Below, one piece after another: positions 1 to 7,160 of a DNA stretch of 18,198 bases. Every line of letters starts with the position of its first letter. Positions within the stretch are counted from its first letter, which is position 1. The DNA is from Desulfohalobiaceae bacterium. Lineage in GTDB: Bacteria > Desulfobacterota > Desulfovibrionia > Desulfovibrionales > Desulfothermaceae. The notes beneath the pieces are model-generated. The model saw only the letters and a list, made by a program, of their open reading frames with translations, made no database searches and was not told the DNA's origin. The translations under genes were made by a program, and so were the position numbers. The stretch is from contig JAIPDU010000008.1 in the NCBI GenBank assembly GCA_021737525.1, positions 1 to 18,198 of the forward strand. The letters are read 5' to 3'.

Positions 1-2
1 TG

Positions 3-1403
3 GACGAGGCGGGATACGAGCAACAGATGCAGGTCCAGCGGGAGCGCTCCAAGGCCTCCTGGGCCGGCAGCGGGGAGAAAGACCTGACCCAGGTCTTCGG
101 CGGGATCCTGCAGAGCGGCGTTACCACCGAATTCGTGGGTTACGAGACCTTTGAAACCACCAGCCGGATCGTGGCCCTTTACGATCTGCAGGGTCGCTCC
201 CGGGAAACACTGGAAACCGGCGAGAGCGGCTTTGTCGCGACCGCCCGGACGCCCTTCTACGGGGAGTCCGGAGGTCAAGTGGGCGACTGGGGGACCATGA
301 GCACGAATGCGGACCGGGCCGAGGTGCTGGACACGCAGAATCCGGCCCCGGAGATGGTGCTGCATCGCGTGGACGTGGTTCAGGGGAGCCTCTATCCGGA
401 TCAGGAAGTCCATCTGGCCGTGAGCCGTGACCGAATGCATACGGCCAGGAACCATACCTGCACCCACCTGCTCCACGCGGGTCTGAGGCGGGTGCTCGGC
501 GAGCACGTCAGGCAGTCCGGATCCCTTGTTGCCCCGGACCGGCTGCGCTTCGACTTCACTCACATCAGTCCCCTCTCCGAGGAGGAGATTCGCGCGGTGG
601 AGGACGAGGTGAACGACGCCATCCTGCGGGACATTCCCGTGGGCGTGAGGGAGATCGATTTCGAGCAGGCGGAGCAGGAAGGGGCAATCGGGCTTTTCGA
701 GGAGAAGTACCAGGACCGGGTCCGCATTGTGGAGGTCCCCCACGTATCCAAGGAGCTCTGCGGCGGGGTCCACCTGGAGCGGACCGGCCAGGCGGGCAGC
801 TTCTACATCCTGTCCGAGACCGGCGTGTCCTCCGGAGTGCGCCGCATCGAGGCGGCAACCGGATGGAACGCCGTGGCCGAGTTCCGCACCAAGCGCGAGG
901 CCCTGAGCCGGGCCGCGGAGGCGCTGAAGACCTCCCCGGAGGAAGTGGCCGGGAAGGTGACCGGCCTGCAGGAACAGATCAAGCAGCTTTCCCGGGAGAA
1001 GGAGGAGCTGCAGGCCAAGCAGCTCTTTTCCGGAGGCGGGGACCTTATGGACCGCTGCGAGGACGTGGCGGGAGTCAGGCTGCTCGCCGCCAAGCTGAAT
1101 CTTCCCGAGAGCTCGGACATGAAAGGCCTGCGGACGGCGATGGACGACCTCCGTTCCCGCTTTTCCTCGGGAGTGATCCTGTTGGCGGGTGAAAACAGGG
1201 GCAAGGCGCACCTGCTCCTCTTTGTGAGCCCCGATCTGCAGGAGCGGTTCACCGCGCCGGAGTTGATCCAGGAAGTGGCCAAAGAGGTGGGCGGTAGCGG
1301 CGGAGGCCGTGCCGAGCTGGCTCAGGCCGGCGGAGGCCGTCCCGAGGGCATCGACGGGGCCCTGCAGCGGCTCCGGGAGCTCATCCAGGAGAAGAGCGCT
1401 TGA
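3..1403 (+). CDS. alaS: Alanyl-tRNA synthetase, C-terminal part (5' truncated by window edge)
   Basis: AlaRS charges tRNA-Ala in the cytoplasm and hydrolyses mischarged Ser/Gly-tRNA-Ala. The reading frame is open from base 3, so the gene begins upstream of the window and the catalytic N-terminal domain is missing here. Visible in order: the family motif around RTPFYGESGGQ, the editing-domain metal site HTCTH (an HxxxH), the second metal motif CGGVH (a CxxxH), a coiled-coil-like Glu/Lys-rich stretch around 960-1020, and the glycine-rich C-Ala end (GGSGGGRAELAQAGGG). It ends at TGA 1401-1403. All editing-site metal ligands are present, so the protein looks functional. In related bacteria alaS often follows recA, which cannot be checked here. 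A short GC hairpin follows the stop. Confidence 0.97.
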   Translation, partial: DEAGYEQQMQVQRERSKASWAGSGEKDLTQVFGGILQSGVTTEFVGYETFETTSRIVALYDLQGRSRETLETGESGFVATARTPFYGESGGQVGDWGTMSTNADRAEVLDTQNPAPEMVLHRVDVVQGSLYPDQEVHLAVSRDRMHTARNHTCTHLLHAGLRRVLGEHVRQSGSLVAPDRLRFDFTHISPLSEEEIRAVEDEVNDAILRDIPVGVREIDFEQAEQEGAIGLFEEKYQDRVRIVEVPHVSKELCGGVHLERTGQAGSFYILSETGVSSGVRRIEAATGWNAVAEFRTKREALSRAAEALKTSPEEVAGKVTGLQEQIKQLSREKEELQAKQLFSGGGDLMDRCEDVAGVRLLAAKLNLPESSDMKGLRTAMDDLRSRFSSGVILLAGENRGKAHLLLFVSPDLQERFTAPELIQEVAKEVGGSGGGRAELAQAGGGRPEGIDGALQRLRELIQEKSA

Positions 1404-1407
1404 TGCA

Positions 1408-1425
1408 CGGGGCGGACACGCCCCG
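1408..1425 (+). terminator. GC-rich hairpin just after alaS, terminator-like
   Basis: CGGGGCG (1408-1414), loop GACA, CGCCCCG (1419-1425): a perfect 7-bp stem starting 5 nt after the alaS stop. It could end or stabilise the alaS transcript. No run of T follows (next bases are ATGGCTCAC), so it is not a textbook intrinsic terminator. Confidence 0.4.
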
Positions 1426-1587
1426 ATGGCTCACTTCCCGGACTGTCGATTTGCGGGCCAAGGAGCCGGCTGGAGCTCTTGGGCGAGCCCCGTCTTCGTC
1501 TCCCCGCTGCAAAAGCAGCATCTTTGTGACCTGCCCAAATCGTCCTTTCCCTTAGGGGATGCGGGCTTCCTGGTCCGGTCCCCCGGC

Positions 1588-1605
1588 CCTGCCCGTGCGG
1601 GCAGG
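1588..1605. other. Hairpin, 7-bp stem
   Basis: CCTGCCC (1588-1594), loop GTGC, GGGCAGG (1599-1605). A perfect inverted repeat in the alaS-ricT gap, with no T tract on either side. Its role is unknown. Confidence 0.4.
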
Positions 1606-1682
1606 ATCTGCCTCCGGAAGGGTTCCCGACGCGGAAAAACGGGACTCGCGGGCCCGGCAAAAACGAAGCATTTATCAACAGG

Positions 1683-1702
1683 CCGCGGCCCCCGCGCCGC
1701 GG
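1683..1702 (+). promoter_or_regulatory. Hairpin directly upstream of the ricT start
   Basis: CCGCGGC (1683-1689), 6-nt loop, GCCGCGG (1696-1702): a perfect 7-bp GC stem ending 15 nt before the ATG at 1718. Its 3' arm meets GGTGAAG (1701-1707), the only weakly SD-like sequence near the start. If it forms in the mRNA it could affect ribosome access to ricT. This is inferred from sequence symmetry only. Confidence 0.35.
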
Positions 1703-1717
1703 TGAAGCGGGTTGAGC

Positions 1718-2833
1718 ATGTATATTGGGGTCAAGTTCAGAGAGCAGGGACAGATCTATTATTTCCAGGCGGATCAGGAGGATCTGGCCCCAGGGGACCA
1801 TGTCCTGGTCACCACCGAGGAGGGCCAGGGGATCGGGCGCGTTGCCCTGGCGGAAGCCGAGTTGCCCGTGGACCTGCCTCCGGAGGAGGTCAAGACCATC
1901 GACCGCAAGGCCGGGGAGGAGGATCTGGCCCGGATGCGGGAGAACAATGAGCTGGCCCGGGACTCCTTTCGCTACTGCCGGGAGCAGATCAAGCAGATGG
2001 GCCTGGAGATGAAGCTGGTGGACGTGGAGGTCCGCTTCGATCAGAGCAAGTTCGTCTTCTACTTCACCGCCCCCAACCGGGTGGATTTCCGCGAATTGGT
2101 CAAGGATCTGGTCAACCAGTACCGGGCCAGGATCGAGCTGCGCCAGATCGGGGTCCGGCACGAGGCCCAGATCCTGGGCGGGATCGGCAATTGCGGCCGG
2201 ATCTGCTGTTGTCATCAGTTCCTGCGGGAGTTCGTCCCCGTGACCATCAAGATGGCCAAGGAGCAGCAGCTCTTTCTCAACCCGTCCAAGATCTCCGGTG
2301 TTTGCGGAAGGCTCCTTTGCTGCCTCAACTTCGAGAAGAAGGCTTATGCCGATTTCTACAACCGGTGCCCCAAGATCGGCCGCAAGTACCAGACCAACCT
2401 GGGCGAGGTGAAGGTGCTCCGGGCCAACTTCTTTCGGGACACCCTGGTTTTGGACGCCGGGGAAGGGGAGGAGCGGGAGATCAATCTCCTGGAGTGGGGC
2501 GAGATGCTTTCCAGCGGGACGGAGGGGGAGAACGGGGTCGACAACGATCAACCCGCTCCCGAGAGCCCTGCCGCTTCCAGCCGGGAGGAGGCATCCGGAT
2601 CCAGCGAGGGGGAAGAAACCGGGGCCAAAGGTGGAGAGGACCAGGGCGGACAGCAGCAAAAGGCCAAGCCCTCCGGCGGCTCGGGACAGCGGAAGAAGGG
2701 GCGGCGTTCCCGCGGTAAGCGGAGGGGCGGCTCCCGTTCCGGCGGCAAGGGAAAGGGCGGCGGCCAGGGCCAGGCCGCGTCCGGGGGCAAGAATAGCGGC
2801 CAGGGGAAACAGCAGAAGAAATCCGGGAGGTAG
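1718..2833 (+). CDS. ricT: PSP1-domain protein, RicT (YaaT) homologue
   Basis: About 371 aa. The conserved part (residues 1-270) is a PSP1/RicT domain with two cysteine-rich motifs, GNCGRICCCHQFL and GVCGRLLCCLNFE. In Bacillus RicT acts with RicA and RicF, binds [4Fe-4S] clusters and helps RNase Y process mRNA; the partners and role in this lineage are not known to me. The last ~100 residues are low-complexity: first acidic/Ser-rich, then a very basic Gly/Arg/Lys tail (QRKKGRRSRGKRRGG), which suggests RNA or other polyanion binding. I chose ATG 1718 over TTG 1712 because MYIGVKF is the usual family start and TTG has no better ribosome site. The stop lies 6 nt before metG, and the metG ribosome site GGGAGG falls inside the last ricT codons, so the two are co-transcribed. 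Confidence 0.9.
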   Translation: MYIGVKFREQGQIYYFQADQEDLAPGDHVLVTTEEGQGIGRVALAEAELPVDLPPEEVKTIDRKAGEEDLARMRENNELARDSFRYCREQIKQMGLEMKLVDVEVRFDQSKFVFYFTAPNRVDFRELVKDLVNQYRARIELRQIGVRHEAQILGGIGNCGRICCCHQFLREFVPVTIKMAKEQQLFLNPSKISGVCGRLLCCLNFEKKAYADFYNRCPKIGRKYQTNLGEVKVLRANFFRDTLVLDAGEGEEREINLLEWGEMLSSGTEGENGVDNDQPAPESPAASSREEASGSSEGEETGAKGGEDQGGQQQKAKPSGGSGQRKKGRRSRGKRRGGSRSGGKGKGGGQGQAASGGKNSGQGKQQKKSGR

Positions 2834-2839
2834 CCTGCA

Positions 2840-4816
2840 GTGGAGGAGACGTTTTACATCACCACCCCCATCTACTACGTCAACGCCGAGCCCCACCTGG
2901 GACACGCCTATACCACCATCCTCGCGGACAGTTTGGGCCGCTTCCACAAGATGCAGGGCAAGCGGACCTTTTTCCTGACCGGAACGGACGAGCACGGGGA
3001 TAAGATCATGCAGTCCGCCCGGGAGCGCGGGGAGGGTCCCCAGGAATACGCGGACCGGGTCAGCCGCCAATTCCGGGAGCTGTGGCCGGAGCTGGACATC
3101 GAATACGACCGCTTCATCCGGACCACGGACCCGGACCATATTGCCTGCGTGCAGCGTTTTCTGCAGCGGGTCTATGATCAGGGGGACATCTATTTCGGGG
3201 AGTACGGGGGGTACTACTGCTTCGGCTGCGAGCGCTTCTTTACGGAGAAGGAGCTGGAGGAGGGCAATTGCCCGGATCATCAAAAGCCCCCGGAGTACAT
3301 CCAGGAGACCAACTATTTCTTCCGCATGAGCCGCTATCAGGAGTGGCTTCGGGAGTATATCCAGGACAATCCGGACTTTATCCAGCCGGAGCGCTACCGC
3401 AGGGAAGTGCTGGCCATGCTGCGGGAGCCCCTGGACGACCTGTGCATCTCCCGCCCCAAGTCCCGGCTGGAGTGGGGCATTGAGCTCCCCTTTGACACGG
3501 GGTACGTGACCTATGTCTGGTTCGACGCCCTGCTCAATTACATTTCCGCCCTGGGCTGGCCGGACGGGGAGGACTTTGCGCGCTTCTGGCCCGCGGCCCA
3601 TCACCTGGTGGCCAAGGACATCATCAAGCCCCACGCCATCTTTTGGCCCACCATGCTGCGTTCCGCCGGGGTGCCCCTCTTTCGCGGGCTCCGGGTGCAC
3701 GGGTACTGGAAGGTGCACGAGGAAAAGATGTCCAAGAGCCTGGGCAACGTGGTCCGGCCCCTGGAGCTTCGCTCCAAGTACGGCCTGGACGCCTTCCGCT
3801 TTTTCCTGCTGCGGGAAATGCAGTTCGGCCACGACGGCAGCTTTTCCGAGGAGGGACTCATCGGCCGCTTCAACGCCGACCTGGCCAATGACATGGGCAA
3901 CCTGTTCAGCCGCTGCCTGGCCATGACCGGGAAGTACCTCGGAGCCAAGGCACCGGCTCCCCCGGAGAGCTTCCAGGCCGAGGACGAGGAGCTCATGCGG
4001 CTGGGAAGGGACTATCTGGAGAAGTACCTCCAGAGCTTCGAGGCGGTGCACACCGCGGAGGCCCTGGAATGGCTCATGGAATTCGTGCGCGGGGTAAACA
4101 AGTACATCGATACGAGTGCCCCCTGGAGCCTGTACAAGCAGGGCCATACACAGCGGCTGGAGACGGTGCTCGCCCTGGCTCTGGCCTCGCTGCGCCGCAT
4201 CGCCCTGGCCATGCGGCCGGTGATGCCGGATGCCTCGTACGCCATGTGCCGGCAGCTGGGCCTGGATCTGGAGCACCTGGATCTGGATCTGCGCCAGGAG
4301 TGCTCAAAGTGGATCTTTCTCCCGGAAGGGACCCAAGTGGCCAGGAAATCCAACCTTTTCCCCAGAAAAGAGCTCAAGCTGGACCGGGAGGAACCGGCCC
4401 AGAACAAGCAGGCCTCGGAAAAGCAGCAGCAGAAGAAGGCGGGCAAGGGCAGGGCCAAAAATCAAGAGAGCGCGGAATCGGAACAAACCTGGGAGATCGA
4501 TTTCGCCGACTTTCAGAAGCTCGACCTGCGGGTGGGTCGCGTGGAGGGGGCGAGCCCCCATCCAGATGCGGATCGTCTGCTCCAGCTGGAGGTGGACGCC
4601 GGGGAAGGGTCCACGCGGCAGATCGTGGCCGGCCTGGCCGAGGCCTATTCCCCGCGGGATCTGGTGGGCAGATACGTGACTGTTTTGGCCAATCTGAAGC
4701 CCCGCAAGCTGCGCGGGGTCACCTCCCACGGCATGGTCCTGGCGGTGCACGGGCAGGAGGGGTTGTCCCTGCTGACTCCCGAAAGTGGAGTCTCACCCGG
4801 GGACAAGATCAGCTAG
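2840..4816 (+). CDS. metG: Methionyl-tRNA synthetase with C-terminal tRNA-binding domain
   Basis: 658 aa, cytoplasmic; attaches Met to initiator and elongator tRNA-Met. The class I signature HLGH is at residues 19-22 and KMSKS at 296-300. A zinc-knuckle region (CFGC ... NCPDH) sits near residues 130-150. The anticodon-binding helical domain follows KMSKS. A Lys/Gln/Ala-rich linker (about 515-545) leads to an EMAP-II/Trbp111-type OB domain (about 550-658, with DLRVGRV and LKPRKLRGVTSHGM), which normally drives dimerisation. The start is GTG at 2840, supported by GGGAGG at 2825-2830 with a 9-nt spacer and by the conserved N-terminus (FYITTPIYYVNAEPHLGH). The first unit of a heptamer array begins at the base after the TAG stop. 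Confidence 0.98.
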   Translation: MEETFYITTPIYYVNAEPHLGHAYTTILADSLGRFHKMQGKRTFFLTGTDEHGDKIMQSARERGEGPQEYADRVSRQFRELWPELDIEYDRFIRTTDPDHIACVQRFLQRVYDQGDIYFGEYGGYYCFGCERFFTEKELEEGNCPDHQKPPEYIQETNYFFRMSRYQEWLREYIQDNPDFIQPERYRREVLAMLREPLDDLCISRPKSRLEWGIELPFDTGYVTYVWFDALLNYISALGWPDGEDFARFWPAAHHLVAKDIIKPHAIFWPTMLRSAGVPLFRGLRVHGYWKVHEEKMSKSLGNVVRPLELRSKYGLDAFRFFLLREMQFGHDGSFSEEGLIGRFNADLANDMGNLFSRCLAMTGKYLGAKAPAPPESFQAEDEELMRLGRDYLEKYLQSFEAVHTAEALEWLMEFVRGVNKYIDTSAPWSLYKQGHTQRLETVLALALASLRRIALAMRPVMPDASYAMCRQLGLDLEHLDLDLRQECSKWIFLPEGTQVARKSNLFPRKELKLDREEPAQNKQASEKQQQKKAGKGRAKNQESAESEQTWEIDFADFQKLDLRVGRVEGASPHPDADRLLQLEVDAGEGSTRQIVAGLAEAYSPRDLVGRYVTVLANLKPRKLRGVTSHGMVLAVHGQEGLSLLTPESGVSPGDKIS

Positions 4817-4900
4817 TGCCGGATTCCGGAGGTCGGAAGTCGGAGATCGGAGGTCGGAGATCGGAAGCCGGAGGTCGGAAGTCGGAGATCGGAGGTCGGA
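4817..4900. repeat. Tandem heptamer array, 12 x NNNCGGA
   Basis: Twelve consecutive 7-nt units, all ending CGGA, run from the base after the metG stop to 4900. The first two are TGCCGGA and TTCCGGA; the next ten are GGTCGGA, AGTCGGA, GATCGGA or AGCCGGA. Units 3-6 (4831-4858) and 9-12 (4873-4900) are identical over 28 nt, so there is also a 42-nt super-period. The 7-nt period rules out a coding repeat and there are no CRISPR-like spacers. It resembles in kind the short tandemly repeated heptanucleotides known from cyanobacterial genomes. Confidence 0.9.
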
Positions 4901-4913
4901 GAGAAAGAGAGTC

Positions 4914-4939
4914 CGCGAATTACGCGAATCGCCGCGAAT
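4914..4939. repeat. Three spaced copies of CGCGAAT
   Basis: CGCGAAT occurs at 4914, 4923 and 4933, with spacings of 9 and 10 nt, and CGCGAA again at 4965 inside the next hairpin. A short degenerate repeat directly after the heptamer array. No function is visible. Confidence 0.6.
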
Positions 4940-4949
4940 GAAAAGATAA

Positions 4950-4976
4950 GCGCGCTCCGCTGATCGCGAAGCGCGC
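4950..4976. other. Strong stem-loop in the metG-rtcB gap
   Basis: GCGCGCTCCGC (4950-4960), loop TGATC, GCGAAGCGCGC (4966-4976). Ten of eleven positions pair, with one C-A mismatch. No T run follows on either strand. It could be a REP-like hairpin, a bidirectional 3'-end stabiliser or a Rho-type end for the two converging transcripts. Confidence 0.5.
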
Positions 4977-5199
4977 AGAGTCATCGCCGTATTTCAAGTG
5001 CAAGGCGCAAGAAAAGCTCAACCTCTTAGAATGGTTCGTTCCTTTTTCGTAAAAAGAAACATAACTATTCACCATCATGTTGAAGCGCGAAGGTTTACGT
5101 TGATTCAGAGTGGTGCTGAATCGTTACACTGCGATTTCAAAATCCTTTGCGCCTGGGATCTGGGCAAGTCATCCTCCAAACAGTTGATTCGATCCCCTT

Positions 5200-5241
5200 G
5201 GTCAGAGATCGGATGTCGGGCACCGGAGGTCGGGTTACTGA
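5200..5241. repeat. Heptamer array, second copy of the CGGA/CGGG family
   Basis: Units GGTCAGA, GATCGGA, TGTCGGG, CACCGGA, GGTCGGG and the divergent TTACTGA follow each other at exact 7-nt steps. The consensus matches the 4817-4900 array in the same orientation, but the units are more degenerate. Confidence 0.75.
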
Positions 5242-5273
5242 TCAACTGACTCACTGATCCACTGATTCACTGA
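5242..5273. repeat. Octamer array, 4 x NNNACTGA
   Basis: TCAACTGA, CTCACTGA, TCCACTGA and TTCACTGA in tandem, continuing directly from the preceding heptamers (TTACTGA). The period changes from 7 to 8 nt while the ending changes from CGGR to CTGA. Confidence 0.75.
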
Positions 5274-5296
5274 ATCGTCGTTTCTCCCCTCAATCC

Positions 5297-5331
5297 GAAC
5301 GGTGAACGGGGAACGGGGAACGCAGAACGCC
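5297..5331. repeat. Heptamer array, 5 x GAACGNN, at the rtcB 3' end
   Basis: GAACGGT, GAACGGG, GAACGGG, GAACGCA and GAACGCC in exact tandem, ending 3 nt before the rtcB stop triplet (5335-5337). Read on the rtcB strand the unit is NNCGTTC, the same family that follows the pbp1A stop at 15789. Confidence 0.85.
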
Positions 5332-5334
5332 CTG

Positions 5335-6765
5335 CTAACCCTTGATGCAGGCCAGGGGCCTCATCCGGGCCACCTTCCGGGCCAGGCCGGCCCGATGAGT
5401 GGCCTCCACCACCAGGTCCACATCCTTGTAGGCCATGGGGGCCTCCTCTGCCGCCCCTTTCTTGCTCGCCGCCCGGACCAGGATACCCTGCCGGGAGAGC
5501 TCGCTGATCACATCCTTGGCGGTCCAGGTCTTGGTGGCCTTTTTCCGGCTCATGGCCCGGCCGGCTCCGTGGCAGGCCGAGCCCCAGGCCCGGTTCCGCC
5601 CGGCGCTGTTCCCGGCCAGGATATAGGAGCTGGTTCCCATACTGCCCCCGATGATCACCGGCTGGCCAGTGCCGCGGTATTGCTCCGGTATTTCCGGGCT
5701 TTCCGGGCCGAAGGCGCGGGTGGCGCCCTTGCGGTGCACGTAGAGGCGCCTTGATTCTCCGTCCACCTCGTGCTCCTCGACCTTGCAGGTGTTGTGGCTG
5801 ACGTCGTAGAGGAGGTCGAGCCGGGCCTCGGGGATGACGCTGGTGAAGGCCTCCCTGGCCAGGTGCCCCAGGACCTGGCGGTTGGCCAGGGCGTTGTTCA
5901 CCCCGCAGCACATGGCCCGGAAGAAGTCCTGGCCCTCCTGGGAGCGGATGGGGGCGCAGACCAGCTCCCGCGCGGGAAGGGAGAGCTGGTGTTTGGATGT
6001 GGCCCGGCCCAGGATCTGGATATAGTCGGTGCCGATCTGGTGCCCCAGCCCCCGGGAACCGCTGTGCACGGTGACCAGGACCTCGTTCTGGAACAGGCCG
6101 AAGGCGGCTGCGGCCTCAGCATCATAGATTCTATCCACGCACTGGATTTCCAGATAGTGATTGCCCGAGCCCAGGCTGCCCAATTGGCGCTTCTGCCGCT
6201 TCTTGGCCGTCTCCGAGACCTTGTCCGGGTCCGCCCCGTCCATGCGGCCCCGGTCCTCGATAAAGTCCAGGTCCGCCTCTTCGCCGTATCCCTTGTGCAC
6301 GGCCCAGGCGGCGCCGTTTTCCAGGAGCCGGTCCAGCTTGGAGGCGCTCAGCTTGATTTTGCCCTCGGAGCCGAGGCCAGCCGGCACACTGGAGTACAAG
6401 GCGTCAACCAGCTCCTGCAGCCTGCCCTGGACGGCCTCGCGCTCGATGCCGGTCCGCATGGTCCGCACGCCGCAGGCGATGTCGTACCCGATGCCGCCCA
6501 CGGAGATGACCCCGTCCCGGTCCGGGTCGAAGGCTGCCACACCGCCGATGGGAAAGCCGTAGCCCCAGTGGGCGTCGGGCATGGCCATGGAGGCCCTGCG
6601 GATTCCGGGGAGATGGGCCACATGCGCCGCCTGCTGCAGGACTTCGGGGCCCATGTCCAAGAGGATCTCCCGGCTGCCGAAGAACCAGACCGGGACCCGC
6701 ATGCCCCCCTCGGGGGGCATTTGAAAGAGACACTCCGCGGTGTGCTGCCAGTTGTTGATGTCCAT
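5335..6765 (-). CDS. rtcB: RtcB family RNA ligase (Mn- and GTP-dependent)
   Basis: 476 aa. RtcB joins 2',3'-cyclic-phosphate or 3'-phosphate RNA ends to 5'-OH ends through a His-GMP intermediate and needs two Mn ions. Family metal ligands are all visible: D95 and C98 (in GYDIACGVR), H203 (GSGNH), H234 (VHSGSRGLGHQ) and H324 (DVSHN). The guanylylated histidine is H399 in CHGAGRAMSR. Length is normal for the family, and the enzyme looks intact. Position 97 is Ala where many homologues have Gly (DIGCGVR), a mild change. The ATG at 6765 has only a weak ribosome site (GGAA about 10 nt upstream). The gene follows two feoA-like genes on the same strand (54-nt gap), with no visible internal promoter. 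No archease or RtcA gene lies nearby. Confidence 0.96.
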   Translation of the reverse strand: MDINNWQHTAECLFQMPPEGGMRVPVWFFGSREILLDMGPEVLQQAAHVAHLPGIRRASMAMPDAHWGYGFPIGGVAAFDPDRDGVISVGGIGYDIACGVRTMRTGIEREAVQGRLQELVDALYSSVPAGLGSEGKIKLSASKLDRLLENGAAWAVHKGYGEEADLDFIEDRGRMDGADPDKVSETAKKRQKRQLGSLGSGNHYLEIQCVDRIYDAEAAAAFGLFQNEVLVTVHSGSRGLGHQIGTDYIQILGRATSKHQLSLPARELVCAPIRSQEGQDFFRAMCCGVNNALANRQVLGHLAREAFTSVIPEARLDLLYDVSHNTCKVEEHEVDGESRRLYVHRKGATRAFGPESPEIPEQYRGTGQPVIIGGSMGTSSYILAGNSAGRNRAWGSACHGAGRAMSRKKATKTWTAKDVISELSRQGILVRAASKKGAAEEAPMAYKDVDLVVEATHRAGLARKVARMRPLACIKG

Positions 6766-6819
6766 ACACTGTTCCGAACTGGGGTGATCTCTGCGAGGCA
6801 GTTGTTGGAGGCGGGCGGA

Positions 6820-7083
6820 TCAGGCGGCGGATTGCCGGACCGGTTCCACAAGGATGTGATCCGCCTCGTTGTTCCGCAGGGAAAGGGTGAATCCGTGCAC
6901 CTTCAGGGCGACGGGGTCCCTGAGCGGGGCCCGGCCCAGGATGGTGATCTCCACGCCGGGGACGAGGCCCATGTCCCGTATGCGGCGGCCCAGCTCACCC
7001 GAGGCGTGGATGCTCACGATCCGCGCGGATTGATTCTTGGCCAGATGCCGCAGGGATAGAGCTGCCTGTTGCATATGTTGCAT
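6820..7083 (-). CDS. feoA: FeoA-domain protein (second of two)
   Basis: 87 aa single-domain FeoA (SH3-like beta barrel). The core is LGRRIRDMGLVPGVEITILGRAPLRDPVALKVHGFTLSLR in short motifs: RRIRDMGLVPG and the closing LRNNEADHILV. FeoA proteins usually partner with the FeoB ferrous transporter or occur as a C-terminal domain of DtxR regulators. Here there is no feoB beside it, so its partner is unknown. I start at ATG 7083 rather than the longer GTG frame at 7131, because AGGAG lies 7 nt upstream of this ATG and the extra 16 residues look non-conserved. A second in-frame ATG lies 9 nt downstream (7074). It sits between feoA-1 (61-nt gap) and rtcB (54-nt gap). Confidence 0.87.
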   Translation of the reverse strand: MQHMQQAALSLRHLAKNQSARIVSIHASGELGRRIRDMGLVPGVEITILGRAPLRDPVALKVHGFTLSLRNNEADHILVEPVRQSAA

Positions 7084-7138
7084 ATATGGTCTCCTGCATT
7101 CGATTCGATGTTGGCTCATGGGGGTATTCACAATCCGG

Positions 7139-7160
7139 GACCCGCTATTCCATGCGGGTC
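7139..7160. other. Hairpin over the stop codon of the first feoA gene
   Basis: GACCCGC (7139-7145), 8-nt loop, GCGGGTC (7154-7160): a perfect 7-bp stem spanning the feoA-1 stop (7145-7147). There is no T run on the minus strand, so it is more likely an mRNA stabiliser or processing point between the two feoA messages than a terminator. Confidence 0.4.

Larger units (their letters stand above)
1404..1717. other. 314-nt non-coding gap with several hairpins
   Basis: No gene is supported here. A plus-strand frame is open across the gap (ATG at 1426), but it has no ribosome binding site and simply runs on into ricT out of frame. Besides the hairpins listed separately at 1408-1425, 1588-1605 and 1683-1702, there is a small GCTGC-AAAA-GCAGC stem at 1506-1519. 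Composition stays GC-rich. The region may hold the ricT promoter, a structured leader, a small RNA or a dispersed repeat. I see no strong sigma70 promoter and no recognised RNA family. Confidence 0.5.
4901..5199. other. Non-coding core between two heptamer arrays, more AT-rich than its surroundings
   Basis: This ~300-nt core sits between arrays of the same NNNCGGA family in the same orientation (4817-4900 and 5200-5234). Most of it is visibly less GC-rich than the genes around it. It holds three stem-loops: 4950-4976, 5038-5060 (CTTTTT-CGT-AAAAAG plus outer pairs) and 5102-5122 (GATTCAG, 7-nt loop, CTGAATC). A GTG-initiated 83-codon frame at 4998-5249 crosses it, but has no ribosome site and no recognisable protein character. 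It could be a small structured RNA, a decayed insertion or only spacer; I cannot tell which. Confidence 0.45.

Noticed and set aside
1426..1950. Protein gene starting at ATG 1426 in the alaS-ricT gap
   Set aside because: No ribosome site, and it runs through the well-supported ricT start in another frame.
1322..4276. A 984-codon open frame on the minus strand antisense to ricT and metG
   Set aside because: It mirrors two clearly conserved genes in a GC-rich sequence where antisense frames often stay open. The translation is Leu/Pro/Gly/His-biased with no family features and no ribosome site.
4793..4984. A minus-strand small frame with repeated SDLRSPT-like residues
   Set aside because: The repeat in the protein is just the DNA heptamer array read through; a 7-nt period does not keep a coding frame unit by unit.
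5000..5154. Inverted pair around AGGCGCAA and TTGCGCCT (about 140 nt apart) as ends of a mobile element
   Set aside because: Only 8 bp, no target-site duplication and no transposase; too weak to call.
4998..5249. An 83-codon GTG-initiated frame in the metG-rtcB gap
   Set aside because: No ribosome site, unusual composition, and it ends inside a tandem repeat; no family recognised.
4817..5331. CRISPR array
   Set aside because: Units are 7-8 nt and contiguous with no spacers; no cas genes are nearby.
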